Positions 33,681-46,600 of a DNA stretch of 64,000 nucleotides are shown in pieces. The translations under genes and the position numbers were made by a program. This stretch comes from Effrenium voratum (Eukaryota; Sar; Dinophyceae; Suessiales; Symbiodiniaceae): positions 115,001 to 179,000 of the forward strand of contig CAUJNA010000182.1 in assembly GCA_963377175.1 (NCBI GenBank). Reading direction: 5' to 3'. Each line of letters starts with the position of its first letter. The first letter of the stretch is position 1. Below the pieces are notes generated by a model, which saw nothing but the letters and a program-made list of their open reading frames with translations, made no database searches and was not told the DNA's origin.

Positions 33681-34850
33681 TCATTGAGACGGAGGAGGAT
33701 AGCCAGGGGCCCACCATGACGGATCGCAAGTGTGGAAAACGCCGCTTGTGGCCACGCAAAGCACTAGGGCGCTCACAGGTTCTGCTCTCGTTTGAAGCCC
33801 CTCTCCTGCTTCACGCCAACTGCCTTGGCTGCCTGTGTCATTGTTTTTCTTCTGGGCGTCGTCCATGGACAGCTGGAGGGCCAACGCGAACTCCACAACT
33901 TCTTCCTTGCTGGCGTCTGTCCAAGGCTCATGCTCAAGCGCAGCCAGGACATTGGCGGCGATAAGCCCAGAAATGGGTTGCGTGGTCTTGGCAGACCTGA
34001 CACTCTTGGCGTGCGTGGCACAAAAGTTGCCCTCTTTGCGCTGCCTGGTGCAAGACGCCCCACTCTTCGTTCGCGCTAAGCACGTGTCTGCGCCCACACC
34101 AGCATTGAGCCTTTTGCTGCCATGCCTGGCAAGTTTAAGTTTGGCAAAGACTGACAGAGGCTTCCGCACTTGCTGGCACTTGGCCGCGGGCAACAGGAGG
34201 CCTGAGCATCCTCTTGGTTGCCTCAGACAGCCTTGCCTTGCCCTTGACACGCTTTTTGGCTCTTGTGGGTAGCAATGGGTAGCAGTCAAGATAGGCAGGT
34301 GACAAACACGCTGACAAAATTCCGGCGCAGGTACTGGTGTCGGTAGGGGTCGTAGCTGCAGCTTCAGCCTTGCTACCACCTCTCCAACACCAGCAACCGT
34401 GAAGGGAATGAGGATCTTGTCCTTGGAGCACTGCGCATGGTCTTTGAAAATAATGCAATCTTTTGGAGGGTTCTCCAGGAACTCCATCAAAGTGCCCACG
34501 CACTGCTCGCCCCGGCTCTGATGCTTGAGCTGGTCTTTGCTAGGCATTTCTTCTACACTGATGCCGGCACTGCGCATGGCTAGAAGAGCTGCCTCAGGTG
34601 TTGCATTCACAGCGAAAGCTTTCGCGTGCTCGCGCTTGATCCTCTTCACGTTCCTCGGGCCACCACATTCCCGCAGCCTCGGGGGTTCGCCGGGCACTTG
34701 GTCTGGCATGACCTCCCTGCAAACCTCTCCCCAAGGCTTGCGCCTGCCCTGCAGCGCGGGCGCGGGCTGAGGCGCGACTGCCAGGGCATTCGCAGGCACC
34801 AGCTCCAAGTTCAGAGGCTGTGGCTTGGGCTGCCGCCCCTCCGCCGACAC
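33681..34850 (-). CDS. Possible host gene: Cys/His cluster plus UIM-like helix
   Basis: 389 codons from ATG at 34850. A proline-rich N-terminus (1-60), a basic stretch (VKRIKREH, 68-75), a helical segment (84-128) and a short hydrophobic beta-like part (131-166) follow. Residues 257-280 form a CX9CX9CX2H cluster (TCLARTKSGASC...GNFCATH) resembling small treble-clef zinc sites. Residues 316-331 (EEVVEFALALQLSMDD) fit the ubiquitin-interacting motif: acidic start, Ala-x3-Ser, acidic end. Between about 34140 and 34330 another minus frame looks more coding-like (TRAKKRVKGKARLSEATKRM), so an intron or frame error is likely there. Function is unknown; a ubiquitin-binding regulatory protein is speculation. 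The C-terminal 45 residues may be intron read-through. Confidence 0.4.
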   Translation of the reverse strand: MSAEGRQPKPQPLNLELVPANALAVAPQPAPALQGRRKPWGEVCREVMPDQVPGEPPRLRECGGPRNVKRIKREHAKAFAVNATPEAALLAMRSAGISVEEMPSKDQLKHQSRGEQCVGTLMEFLENPPKDCIIFKDHAQCSKDKILIPFTVAGVGEVVARLKLQLRPLPTPVPAPEFCQRVCHLPILTATHCYPQEPKSVSRARQGCLRQPRGCSGLLLPAAKCQQVRKPLSVFAKLKLARHGSKRLNAGVGADTCLARTKSGASCTRQRKEGNFCATHAKSVRSAKTTQPISGLIAANVLAALEHEPWTDASKEEVVEFALALQLSMDDAQKKNNDTGSQGSWREAGEGLQTRAEPVSALVLCVATSGVFHTCDPSWWAPGYPPPSQ

Positions 34851-35644
34851 ATCTTATGCGTGCCTCATCTGCAAGCGTGTTCCAGGCGCGCCACGCCTAT
34901 AAAGCATCACCCCTCCTGCACCCGTCAACAACAAAGCCAGAAAGCGAAGCAGCTGGCTCATGTTGCTGGCCGTGACAACTGGGTGCGGGACTGCTAAGAA
35001 ATTGACTGAGGCTCAAATTCTACCAGTGAGATGTAGACATGCTGGTAACCTGTAGAGGCAACGAAGCAAGCCTCGAAAGCTTATACCTGTGAACATTTGG
35101 AAGAATGCGACCGCAAGTGCAACCTCGGGATTTCGCACCTAATGAGGCAAAGCTGTGACCAGCAGGTGCAATCTTTGGAGCTTCACCAATTGCCAAGACA
35201 ATGAGATTGTGCAAGGCTAGTGGGTGTGAACTGAAAAGGTTTCACTCATAGCCTTTGAAAGTCACACTCTGTCATAGACTGATAGACCTGGCTAAAACTA
35301 AAACGCGAAATCGACTCGAGCTGCTCTCGCTTCTCCTTTTTCCGCGGGAAGCTCTTCTCCGAACTCGCAGCTCCGAAGCTCAGCTTAGCACGACTTACTT
35401 TGCATCTGTCTCGCGCTAAGTGAGTGGATCCATTGCTGATCCCCATATGGTTAGGACTTGCGCTCGTGCATCGCTGGGCCCTGAAGCCCGTTAAACAAAT
35501 CCGCAAATCTCTCCTTTGGCAGCCTGTTGCCGGATTCGGACTTCAGCCTACACGCCTAAGGGCAAAGCTCCCAAGATGGTTCCAAAAGCACAACAAGGAG
35601 GGGAGACAATTGAAGCGGTGCCTGATTTTGACATTCATTACATA

Positions 35645-35738
35645 TATTGCATTACACTGCAATGCATTCTTCATTGCATCGCATTGCGGTGCGTTGCATT
35701 GTATTGAATTGCATTGCGTTTCATTGCATCGCATTGCA
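35645..35738. repeat. Degenerate (GCATT)n pentanucleotide repeat
   Basis: About eighteen units of GCATT/GCATC/GTATT with single-base changes and length slips. The Cys-Asn-rich frame on the minus strand is an artefact of it. Confidence 0.85.
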
Positions 35739-36532
35739 AGATATCTATCAACACAGTCGGATAGCAGCAATCCAGATATCAAGGCAAACCCCAAATGTTG
35801 TGTTTGAACACTCCCAAGATATCCAGGGAAGCATAACATGTTGTGCCCAAACAGCGCGAGCATGCCAACTACCCTTAAACCCCAAAGCCCATACTATGGC
35901 ATATATACCCCCAAAACCTAAATAGACTATTTTAGAAATGAACAAGAAAACAAACAAAGCAGGATTTTTAGGTTGGGGGTATGCTCAGAAGAGCTGTTGA
36001 AAAAACTGACCTCTTTATTGGGCCTATAATAAGCAATTGACGCGAACTGACAGCAACCACCACGCATGGCAAAGGATAGCAGCATCTGACACTGCTTTGC
36101 AATGATGCGCCATGTGTCGTAAGTGCCTTCCTCTTGTGGACGCTTCAAGATATGTGACATGTGAGCAACATACTGGCTGTGAGATACTGTGCGAATGGAC
36201 GCCCAGCCTATCCTGTCTGTCCTCTGAGCCTCTGTTCAAGTCGATGACAAAAGTAGCCACCTCTACACCCTGATTGATTCTACAAGAGCCATTGCAAACT
36301 TTCGTACGGAGGATCTTGTCCGTTCGTCACAGTCTGGCAACAGCCGGCCGAAGCACATGCTGCTCGAGAGGCGGCAAAGTCGGACTGCTTTGGTGGCCCG
36401 AACGGTGAAACCTGCGGAACCTCACCCCCTCTCTCTGACAAAAACAGGTGTTTTTCGTGACTGTGAGACGGAAGCGTCATGCGATCTGGGACCAACACCA
36501 CGAATCTCAGGGAGAGAAAGTCCCAGTCCCAG

Positions 36533-36650
36533 GCATATCATGGATCAATTCCGCCGGCTCGCCGAGTTGGCCACCTCAGAGACATTTCGAAGACTCTCCG
36601 GTATGGATCTGAACTCATGCCTGGGTGAGCTGTCCCATGAATACATCAAG
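36533..36650 (+). CDS. Candidate 118-nt exon, unknown protein
   Basis: The acceptor (CCCAG|GCATATC) and donor (ATCAAG|GTACATG) fit the AG|G...AG|GT pattern. The open phase contains MDQFRRLAELATSETFRRLSG and continues DLNSCLGELSHEYIK, an amphipathic helical segment. No family is recognised. A 23-nt poly(A) begins 22 nt after the donor, so a retro-copied or terminal exon is also possible. Confidence 0.3.
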
Positions 36651-36672
36651 GTACATGCAAGCCAGGCGTGAG

Positions 36673-36695
36673 AAAAAAAAAAAAAAAAAAAAAAA
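36673..36695 (+). repeat. Poly(A) tract
   Basis: 23 consecutive A. It could be the tail of a retroposed transcript on the plus strand, but no target duplication was recognised. Confidence 0.9.
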
Positions 36696-38644
36696 CACTA
36701 TCCGTCCGATGGAATGCACTTTGTGCTTCAAAGCTTGGGTCGGTCATCCTAGGCAAGTCTGGAGCATGGCAGCCGACCGCCATGACAACTAGCAGCGCAA
36801 GGCAGCGACTGTTAACGGTGGACATGGACTCTGCTTCAAACTACACGATCTCGAGCACTGCCCAAGTATGTCCGCTATCCCTTGCTTTGTGGGGCTGGAG
36901 GCTATCCTTTCCAAGGCCGCGTCCTTTGCGCCACATCGGTAGCACACCTTGTAGCCCCACACCAGGCTGCTGCAATGAGGGCCTCTGAAAGCCGGACGCG
37001 CGATTCAACCACGCGCTCACGGCCAAAATGGCCCTGCGTTCTTCCCCAAAGGAAAATGAGTGCGCACATGCTGCCCGAAGCTCACATGGGCTCTGGGTTA
37101 GATTCATTGCTGCGGTGTGGTACTGGGGCCGCGGCACACCTGTTGAGACTCGAACTCCGCCTCAGGCCGCCAATCTGCACGATCCACACAAGGTGCACGC
37201 AGCCGGATGCACTGCTACGCTTGAGACTCCTTCATCAGTTGAGTCAAAACCAAAAGCAAGTTACAGAAATCGAGCCATGAAAATCTAGAATGTGAAGGAT
37301 CACAAGGAATACTTGCAAATCTTTCCGTTTGGAACCTCTTCATGGCTCAGTTGACTTCCAGGTATGATGTAAACCATGCAACAAAAACCAACAGCACAAG
37401 CCACACATCCTTCGACGGGCCCCGGTGAGCACAAGTCACCCACGAAGTGCACCCCAAGTGGCTTGCCGGAATTTCTAGCCGAGCCGAGAACTATCTAGTC
37501 AAGTCTCATGTACCCCTCAGTTGGTGGTTGGGATGGATGATTTGGGGATTTGACCCCCTGGCTCTTGCAAAGGTAAACTCAGTTGCCCAAAGGACACAGA
37601 AATAAAAGGTTAACCTTTTGGGGCCATGACTAAAACTAGACCAAAAAGGAGAAACCAAAAGGTCAAAAGGTCGGCTTTGGGCAACTGAGTAAATGGCAAA
37701 CCACCCCACCTCCAAACAAAACCAAACCGAGGGGTCCGATCCACTTTTGGCACACACCGTGCAGAACTCTTGCGGCTGGTGCTTCCCTTTGTGCCAATTT
37801 AATTGGCGGCCCCCTGTCGACGTGACCACGACGTTATGGCAATAAAAGGGGATTCCCTCGGCTCACAGAAAGTGACGACGAAACCCAACAAGCCTCCCGC
37901 AATGCGACGCGGCTGGCACATGCCCAAAGTGGCAAAGGCGCAAAAAATCTTGCTGAGCTCCCTACAGGCAACTCAATACTGTCTTGAAACCGGGAAACTT
38001 TGGTTTCCCTTTGAACTCACCCCCCAGAAACGGGCCCCTACAAAAAGACCAGCACGTAACCGGGGAAATTCATGGACTGTGATCCGGAAGTACCAGCTTC
38101 TGCAAAGTCCCAGCTCAGCTGCCCACAGCATGCATGACCTGGCACGTCAGCTGTTTTTGCGAAGTGGGAGAGTTCAAGCCGAATTTGGTCGTGCTCCGAA
38201 ATTGTGAGGGAGACCACCGCAAAGATGGGCTGGATTCGGTGTCCTTCTGGTTTGCTTTGAAGCAACACAGCACGTGTGTTCTTCAATAGCGAAATCCCTT
38301 GTTGCTCTAGATACTACAAGATTGGGTAGCTCGCTGTTGGTGCGATGTTGTGGCGCCCGCATTGACCGTATTTTTTGTGTGGTGCTCACTTACTCAAATG
38401 GCTCCGTATGAGCCATGGTCAAAAGTACCTGTTCCCCCAAACACCTGGGAAGCGGCTGATTTGGGAACCTAGCCGTCAGCCGGCGGGTGTCCTAAACATT
38501 CCTGAACACTTCGTTGCGATATGTGCAAGCCTGTGGTTTTACCCGATGCCCATGTTTGGACAAACCAATGTGAGAGACCTCGTTGGACCCCATCATCTTT
38601 CGTTGGCCTGCAGATCTTGTCCTCGAAACGGATGAGAACATAAT

Positions 38645-38772
38645 CAATACATGTATATATATATATATGTACATATATAATTAGGGAAAGAGAGAGACAG
38701 AGAGCACGAGAGAGAGACAGAGACAAAGAACGGAGACAACGACAAATAGGGGATAGATAGAGATAGACAAAG
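38645..38772. repeat. TA microsatellite followed by (GA)/(GACA)-rich tract
   Basis: tatatatatatatatgtacatatata (in part) at 38650-38678, then agagagacagag-type sequence to about 38770. Simple repeat. Confidence 0.85.
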
Positions 38773-38901
38773 CAATCCTTTTGGGCATTGGCAACTGCTC
38801 CATACCAGTGAACGCTGCAGGGATGGTGAAAGACCAAGCATCGTTGGAGTGATGGGCCAGGAGGAAGCCCTCAATTCAGGACCACACTGTCGAGTTATGC
38901 T

Positions 38902-38995
38902 AACTTCGGATTCATCCGGAGGACCCTACTAGTTCTAGGAACCCCCCAAAATAGATCATGTCCTTTCTAACAGGGGAACCACCCCTGATTAATAC
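38902..38995. repeat. Dispersed repeat, copy A (partner 43785-43877)
   Basis: Shared phrases in the same order in both copies: cttcggattc, ctag, aacccc.caaaat, tagatcat.tcctttc and accacccctgatta. Identity is moderate with small gaps. No terminal structure was recognised. Confidence 0.55.
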
Positions 38996-39546
38996 TGTCT
39001 TCCGGATAAATCTGAAATTGGCATTTCTGGATAGGTCGCGTGTACAACTTCCGCCCTCCCTGCCTTTGGCTGCGACATCTTCTTTGCCTGAGTCGGGTAA
39101 GCAAAGTGGGTCTGCATTGCATCGGTAATCTTTTGTTTTGCGGTGCTCTCTGTCAGAACAAAACATAGGCGACTGCGGTACATCTGCTTATTCATAGGGG
39201 GGTGTGGGAACACCCCCCAGATTCACAAGCAGGGGTTGATTAGTCCGGGGTCAACATTATCTTAGGAAAGCTGCCTGACTGCAACCCCCCCCCCCACCTC
39301 TCGCAGACTCCTTGGGCTCCAGCGGAGGGGTTCAGCAGGAGAGGCCCATGGTTCGCCGACTGAGCGCAGAAAAATGCCAGGAGGGCAGTCAGCGCTTCAG
39401 TCAGCGGGCGTGTCGTTGTTTTTCTCTTCTTCTCCCCCTATTTTTCCGCCACTTGTGGGGGTAAATACAAAAAGTAGGCGTGTCACCATGGGCGTGCCGC
39501 TGTTTGTTTTTGTTTTGCGACTTGTAGGGGTACTCTCCCTCCCACC

Positions 39547-39615
39547 AACATAGCACCTGTGAGAGGGTGGAAGATCAATTTCCTCTTCAAGAGACCCTCT
39601 GTCAGGTGCCATGTT
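39547..39615. repeat. Short inverted-repeat element, copy A (partner 47819-47862)
   Basis: Ends aacatagcacctg and caggtgccatgtt are inverted with one mismatch. The second copy has acatagcacctg ... caggtgccatgg around a shorter interior. It may be a tiny foldback element. Confidence 0.5.
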
Positions 39616-40290
39616 AGCGGCAGGGAGGGCACGCCCACATGGGGCCGCATGTGTCGGCGACAGGGACACAAAAGGGAATCACTTCTCAGCGCATTTTGTG
39701 CGTCAGCTCACTTTCAGGCTGCACTCCGGATCCGATGATGCGCAAACCATTCCCTTGGTTTCACTATGGACCGTAGTCTGAACCATCTGTCATTTTCAGC
39801 TCAATGTGGGTTTGTCTCTACACCCCAAACCCTGTGGCATCCCATTGGTTCCCCTTAGAACTCCGCTACCCTGGTACCAAGAAAAAATAGCCATATTGAA
39901 TGTGGACATTTTTCTGCCCAGTAACTTCTGCATCCATTAGGGGTGAATTATGAGCACTGACTGGCCTGAAATGTCCGACCCTTGAGAAGGCAGTCTCGAT
40001 CGAGACTGGCACAGTTTACATTCTGACACCCCCTTTCGCTCGGTGGGCTTGCGAGAAAAAAGAGAGCTCAATCATCAATCTATGCCAAACTCACCAAAAT
40101 GACCGAAAGGACCCGGTAAGCACCAAAGTCGTGCTTCATCATGTGCTTCCATGTATGTTGAGCTGTCCAATTCAGAGGTGAGAGTCAATCCAGGCTACAG
40201 CCCTTTGGCGGGGGACAACTGCTAGCGGCATCTGAGAAATGTTGCCTTCGTTGGATCAGGGATCACTGGATTCCTGCACAAGTTTCAATC

Positions 40291-40330
40291 TACTGGTGGA
40301 TACTGGTGGATACTGGTGGATACTGGTGGG
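40291..40330. repeat. Tandem 10-mer x 4
   Basis: Four copies of tactggtgga, the last ending ggg. Adjacent flanks are unique. Confidence 0.95.
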
Positions 40331-41235
40331 TTCTGCTGAAACTGCCACATTTGAAGGTCAACAGGGAAATAGAGGAACCCCGGTTTCTTCCAACCCTACG
40401 CTTCGCCGTCTTCGCCTGCTCTGCGTCTGAAGCAGCTCCCTTGAACCGCTCCCACAGTGTTTCTCGGCCTGGCTCTAAGGCACTTGGCTGGGGATTATTG
40501 GGTGAACAGCTTGAAAAAACCAAAAGAATCTTCATTCCCTTGGTTCAGCGAATGAAAAAATCCTTGCCTTCAGGTGCCCAAGTACGATCAATCTGCTCGA
40601 GAGATGCGAAGAATAGTCACCAGCAAAAGAGCCGCCCCAGGTGTTGTGGACACACATTCCATGCAGATTTCCGTCATGTCCTAAAATCTATGAGCACGAC
40701 TCTGTGGCGATGCTCACGCCATTTGAGGACCCTTCTTGTTGTTTTGCATCGTGACGCTGGAAAGCGAAATCTCTCTCCCTCTCTCTCTCTCTCAACTGCG
40801 CACATGCAACCTGGGACTCGATTCTCGCATAGCCAATATGGCTATGCCCTTTACTGGATCCACGCCGGGGCAGCTCTAATGCGCGCAATCGAAAGCCCAA
40901 AGTTGCTACGTCCTGTTACTCGACTGCATCCGCGACGAATTTAACTCTCGAATGTGAAAAAGAAATAACATCTCTGTCTCTCACACACACACAAGCATCC
41001 ACATGCCTAACCAGTGCCTGTCTCACAACGAGAAGACCATATGCAGCAGCATGCCCAGAACGATTACGCCCCAGCACCTGTGTGTCCATGACAAGTTTCG
41101 AAAAGTGCTTTGGTTCAGCTGGCTTCGCAGGTGTTGCAATGGTCATCACAGTGTCAGCCTTAGCCGTTCTTGGCAATACTTGGCCACGGGCGGCTCTAGC
41201 GCTGCTTCTCATCCGCGCCGGTACTAGTAGGTAGT

Positions 41236-41301
41236 AGTATACCTTTCCTTTCCTTTCGGAAAGGAAGGGTGACTGCTCGGTATAGCAGTCACCCTTCCTT
41301 T
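41236..41301. repeat. Perfect 18-bp hairpin with a competing upstream arm
   Basis: Arms aaaggaagggtgactgct (41260-41277) and agcagtcacccttccttt (41284-41301) enclose cggtat. The first arm can also pair with the ttcctttc just upstream (41250-41257). This gives two mutually exclusive folds in RNA. It follows gtactagtaggtagtagta at 41221. Confidence 0.85.
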
Positions 41302-41429
41302 GGTTCTCACCTTGCCTCTCCGCCCCCGGCGCCTTGAAGGGGCGCCCGTGTCACCGCAAGGGCTTTGCCTTGAGGCCGAAGCTGCAAAAACGTCCCGTGG
41401 AAGGCCTGGCCATGCCCAACACTCAGTGA

Positions 41430-41600
41430 CTTCGGCTCGCAAGGCTGGAAAGGTTGACATCAGTGGTATGACCCTGATCAAACCAGGTCGTGGAACCACC
41501 TAGGCCCAAAACTCGGCTGCTCGCAAGGCTAGAAAGGTTGACATAAGCCTTTCCTATTGCCCCCTCTCACACCAGTGGAACCACCTACTTGGGCCCATGG
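41430..41600. repeat. Tandem duplication, about 80 bp x 2
   Basis: gctcgcaaggct(g/a)gaaaggttgacat at 41433 and 41518, each followed at the far end by gtggaaccacct(a) (41487 and 41576). The middle parts have diverged. Confidence 0.75.
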
Positions 41601-43520
41601 AGGATTTTGCGGGCAACCTACAGTGTACCTACAGAGCAAGGAAGAGAGGCCACTCAACACGGACGGAGTAAAAAGGCCCTGTGTGCCCCACAATAGCATA
41701 CCCTTCTTCTCTCAATGCGGGTGCTGCGTGTATCTGAAACTTTGGTGGGCACCAAAAGATACCAAAAGCACATCCTGGCTCGCACATGCACTCCTGTTCT
41801 ATTGTTTTCCCACTGAGGAAGCGTATGCAAAAACAAACACGATATGTTTGCCCAAACAAAGCGTCAGCTCGCTAGAGCCTCTTGTCTGGATCTAGACCTT
41901 TGCAATAAACTAATTCGTCCTGTTCAGTTCCTGCAGCACTCAATCACTGCGCGCTCCTTGTAGAACTCGTGCGCGAATTCTGGCTGTGTGAAGTTGAGGA
42001 TACCAAATCCTCACGAGTGCGAGATCCCTTCGCGGAGACCCCGGTCATTGCTGTTGCTGAACCGTACAATCCAACGTCACAACTCCCAGTGCGAAGACTT
42101 GCAACCGGCAAATTCCTGCGGACGCTAATTCAACGTGGGGTTCAAGAAGGAACATGGCACATGAATCGGCGTGGCATTTCCACCTGTCACATCGACCTGG
42201 GACCACGAGCATGACCAAGCACAGCTCGGACAATGTCAATGCCATGCTCACGGCGCGTTGCTGCTTTCTATGCGGCGCCCCCCACTGCCCCAACACTGTG
42301 CGACCCCACCATCGTTGTTGCCCGCAGCTGAAGCGGGCAAGTACAGGAAGTCCTCAGCAAGTCTGTTGGACTTATAGAGATCACATATCCTGGCGTAGCC
42401 TGACGGGGGGACCCGACCAAAGATCCAAGCAAAGTGCAAAGAGGTTAACTAGGTCCTGCAGTAGAGAGGTTAGAGTAAGGCTACCAGTTTTCTGTAGTCC
42501 ATTTTAGTAGGGGAACCCTCCCCCAAAAAAGGGCAAAAGGGCGCGAGCCCTGAGCCTGACCTAGAAAAACCCAAGGTGAGGCTCTCATTCACTGCCTTGC
42601 CGAGCCGTCTGGAGAGGGCGCTTGGGGTCAAACATGCAAACAGGTTGGGCCAGGATGTTCCACAGCTCCAAGTAAGTCGCGCGTTGGACTATCTTAAGTT
42701 GTCGACACGCAAGGTGCAGTAGTCTGGGCTACCGGACCACTTTGTGGTGGAAGCCACGGCTATTCACCTGTAATGTGCCCAAACTCCGCACAGCCAAGCC
42801 TGCCAAATCTTGCCCTGGCCAAAAACTCAGTTGCGTCCCTGGCAGGTTTTGGATGAACTGGGCCAATTGGACTGACTGAAATCAACGACAAACCTGAACC
42901 AACTTGTGGTTGGGAAGACGGCCAGTTGACTCTTCAAAGTCCCAAACAAGACTTTTGTGAAGGGGCGAGGCTACATCCAACGAACATAAAGCCAATCGCT
43001 CCGCACCAGGGAAACCCAGCAGAACAATGATGCATCAACAGCGGCATCTTCGTTTTTGCATCCTTCACCAACAAACGGGTTGCGATTTCATCGCAGTTGC
43101 CGATGCGACGCTGCTTTCACGACTACCTGCCAAGGGTTCCAATTGCGCTTGCAACCCGTGAAAATGCAGCAATCAAGGGCGCTGTATCAGTTGCAAACTC
43201 AACGTGGAACCTGATGGCCTTTGCGTGCTTTGTTGCATTCCAGTTCAAGCCAGCAAGAGGCCCCCGTACAAACGCCCATGTCAATGTCGCATGCGTTGCG
43301 GCAGCAAAACATCCGGCAGCCTTTCGGCGGCAAGGTTAAGCCAGGCAGCCACACTTGACATGCCTTGGAGGCTTGAAAATCACAACTGCAAGTCGCACCA
43401 CTGCCCTGGCAATGTTTATCGCGGCCCCCAGCGGCATTTGTTCTGGTGAGTAACCGCATTTCTACTGGTAATTGGTGAGTGTGCCTCTTGTCATCCCCCT
43501 TACTACTGGGGATAAGAGCA

Positions 43521-43631
43521 AATGGCTGTGGGTCAAAAATGCGTACACAAAATGGAACCCTGATAAATGGAACCAAAGACTAAAACCCGCGGTCCAATTC
43601 CTGGTGGGTTTATTTTCACCCATAGCCAAAT
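43521..43631. mobile_element. MITE copy 3 of the atggctgtgggtcaaaa family
   Basis: 111 bp. Left end aatggctgtgggtcaaaaat, right end ttttcacccatagccaaat read inward as atttggctatgggtgaaaa. Interior core gactaaaacccgcggtcc at 43578-43595. It is the same length as the element interrupted at 13014/20978. Confidence 0.8.
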
Positions 43632-46600
43632 ATTACCGGTTGCTCATTGAAAGGGTATCAGATTCCTGCCTCGTCCAGGAGCTCCCACTGCTGCACCGTA
43701 GCAGGCACGTTGTCGAGAATGATGGACACCACCTCAGAGAGATCCAAAAGCAACGCTACTACCCTCTTTCCAACAATGATAATGTCCACTTCGGATTCTA
43801 GTATTCAGAAAACCCCAAAATGCCAAAATTTAGATCATTTCCTTTGCTGGAAGGAACCCACCCCTGATTACGGCACTCCAGACTAAACGAAGTCAACATT
43901 ACAGTGGATGGACAAAAGCCCGCAGTGGGTGCTTAGTCCCTGTGTTCATAGGGCTCCCACAGTTGGCCCATCTTCAAACGGCAACCCTTGTGCTACGATC
44001 AGAACACCAGACCCCTGTCTCTTTGGGGATGTCCCAACCCAATGGGCCTCCATCTCCACGTGTTTTGAGGTGTCCGTGGGGAAGAATTCAACAGACTTCT
44101 GGCCACAAGCGACAAAAAAGCGCGTCGGCTGTCTGTCTCGGGTTCTTTTCGCCTGTGCGTTTCGGGTATCACGCTCCACAAATGGCAGGAGCCAATCCAA
44201 GTCAAGCGCAAACGCTGCGGGACGAAGGCTCAGCCAGCCCGCCAATTGGCTGAGCAACTGAGCATGAGCAGCGCAAACTTACATCGTCAAGTCGCATATG
44301 GTTTACAAAAAAGACCTGGTACCTGCGATAAGTTGCAGGGGACCCCTAGGGAAATTCTGCTCTCGTTTTGGCTCACTGCTCACTTGGCGTCCCTCGGAAG
44401 CAAAACAAGCACGAAATGTGTATGTGTGCTGGTTCTTGGATGCTACCCTTTTCAAGATGAACAGAATTTGAGACGAACAACAAGAACAATCAAATCTTAG
44501 CTGAACAAGAGCAACCCGCGCGTGTATCGATCGGGGGCGTGCCCCCGATGTGTTACAAAAGCGTAGATCAAATTGATGACTCTGCACTTTCAAATACACA
44601 TCCATTCCAGTCTTTCTTCAAAAGCGAGAAAACACATGCATCACAACCCTTTTGGAATTCCACAGCAAATTGAAACTCGTAGACAACAACTTTGTAGCAT
44701 GATACAAACATCGCATTTCACCCCCGCGGTCTAAACAGTTGACGATGGTGCAAAGGCCTGCTGAGCAAAGGCCGAGATGAGAAGTATTGAGCTTGCCGCG
44801 AGCTCGTGCGATTGGCGCACACCGGCTAAGCGCTGTTGGCGCCCGGCCATGCGGCACACCAGCCACTTGGATTGGATGTCAAGGGACCTCTGTGGCAGCG
44901 TGCCTTTGCTGTCATGACAGGTTTGCTTTGATGGTCAATAAGGGGCTAGACACGCTGCAACTGGCATTCAGCACAAGGCTTCTGCAAACCGCACAGAATC
45001 GATGTGTTTGCTGGACATTCGGACATTCATTTAGAATGTCGAACCCACTTGGAACACGCTTCGGCTCTCAAATTAATCTGAAAAGGTTCTATGTCCATGT
45101 GGAGCTTACCACACTTTGAACATCCGATTCCATACACTTAAGAATCTCGATGCCACGCGAGCTGAGCGAGCTGCATTCTGACCTGTGTGTTGAATCATTG
45201 CAATTTCTTCAGCCTTTCTTCTCAAACTCAAACGCTGGAGCTTCTTCCTTTTGATGTTCCCAAGGTTTTCAGGATCATTTTGGTTTGTCTGATGCGTATA
45301 TTTGTTTTTTGCCGACTCTGCTCCTTTACAAGTTCCCACTCTGAGCAAGGGGCATTTCTTGGAATTCCGGTTCGGCGTTGCCGCAGGTGTCTCAATCACT
45401 CTAAAATTGTGTCTTTGAAGTGCGTTCTTCACTTTCCGCTCTAAAGCTCTGCCCTTTCATCTTTCTATTCAGCAACAATGAGCCTTCTAAACAGGAAACC
45501 CCTCCAATTCTGGCCGAGCTGTTCTTTTCCCTATTCAGCAATGGTCATAAAGAATTTGCTCCGTAGGACTGGGCCTTTGCTGCTGTTCCTATTCAAAGTC
45601 AAGACATTTTGATGTGCTTCCAGTTCTGGCCCTTTGGAGCGCTTTCTTTTCATGCGGTGATTGCTCAAACTCTGGCTCGGGTTTGCGTGTCCCTTTCATC
45701 ATTTCATACACAATGATCATTCAAAGCGTTTTCTTTTGAATGCGTCGGAAGCTTTTGGCTTGAACCTGCCATTTAAACATGATCACGTTTTCTTGGAATT
45801 CTGGCACGCGAGCGATTTCGATTGAGTGTCCTGGTAAAACCACGAACTTTTGAGTGCTTGTTCTACACGTTCTGGCTCGCAAATCGTCAAGTCATGTGCA
45901 AAGGTCTCACACAGATTGGATATGGATGACACGGGAGCGGTTATTTTGCCTTGTCACCATACAAACACGTTCTTCAAATGAACAATGCGTCATGTCTTTT
46001 CCCAATTCCGGCAGGGGAGCTTCTCCTGGTGAACTTCCGGTGCGATCATTCTGAAGAGTCTTCTTCGATTTCTGGCGCGCGAGCTTCTCTTTGGAATAAT
46101 TCTGAGACGCTTGGATGAATGTCTCAGGAGACCCAGAGCTTTGTGTTTTCATGCTCCTGCGGCGGCAATTCTCTTTCAGCCAGTGCTTCAACGTGTGGCT
46201 TGAGACCGCGGTCTTTGGATGTTTCTTTTCAGTGACGATGTTCAACGCTCATTCTCGAAACGTCGGCTCAGACCCTTTGAAGCAGGCTCAGAGGTCTGCA
46301 CTGAGAGCGTAATTTTAGAACCTGTGATCGCAAGATGGCAATGCGCGATTCGTCCGCTGTTCGTCACTTGTTTTCCAACAAGGCTGCAGGGGTTCGAATC
46401 CGCGCTTAAAACCCTGGCACGAACAAACAGCACAAGCAGACTCCATGGTAGTTTCTGTAGTTTCTGAGTGTGGGGCGTGCTTTGGAGGTTCTGAGTGCTT
46501 TTGGGAAACGTGGGAGGTTCTGACAGTATGTAGCGCGTCCATGGCCCAGCCGTTGGAGTAGCACAGTTTCCTATTGCCTGGACGGATCGTGACAACAAAC

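Noticed and set aside
40306..40944. 212-codon plus-strand frame
   Set aside because: Begins in a tandem 10-mer and crosses a CT run. No recognisable domain.
46340..46420. Possible tRNA gene (ggttcgaatcc at 46391)
   Set aside because: The T stem pairs at only three of five positions, and no acceptor or D arm fits.
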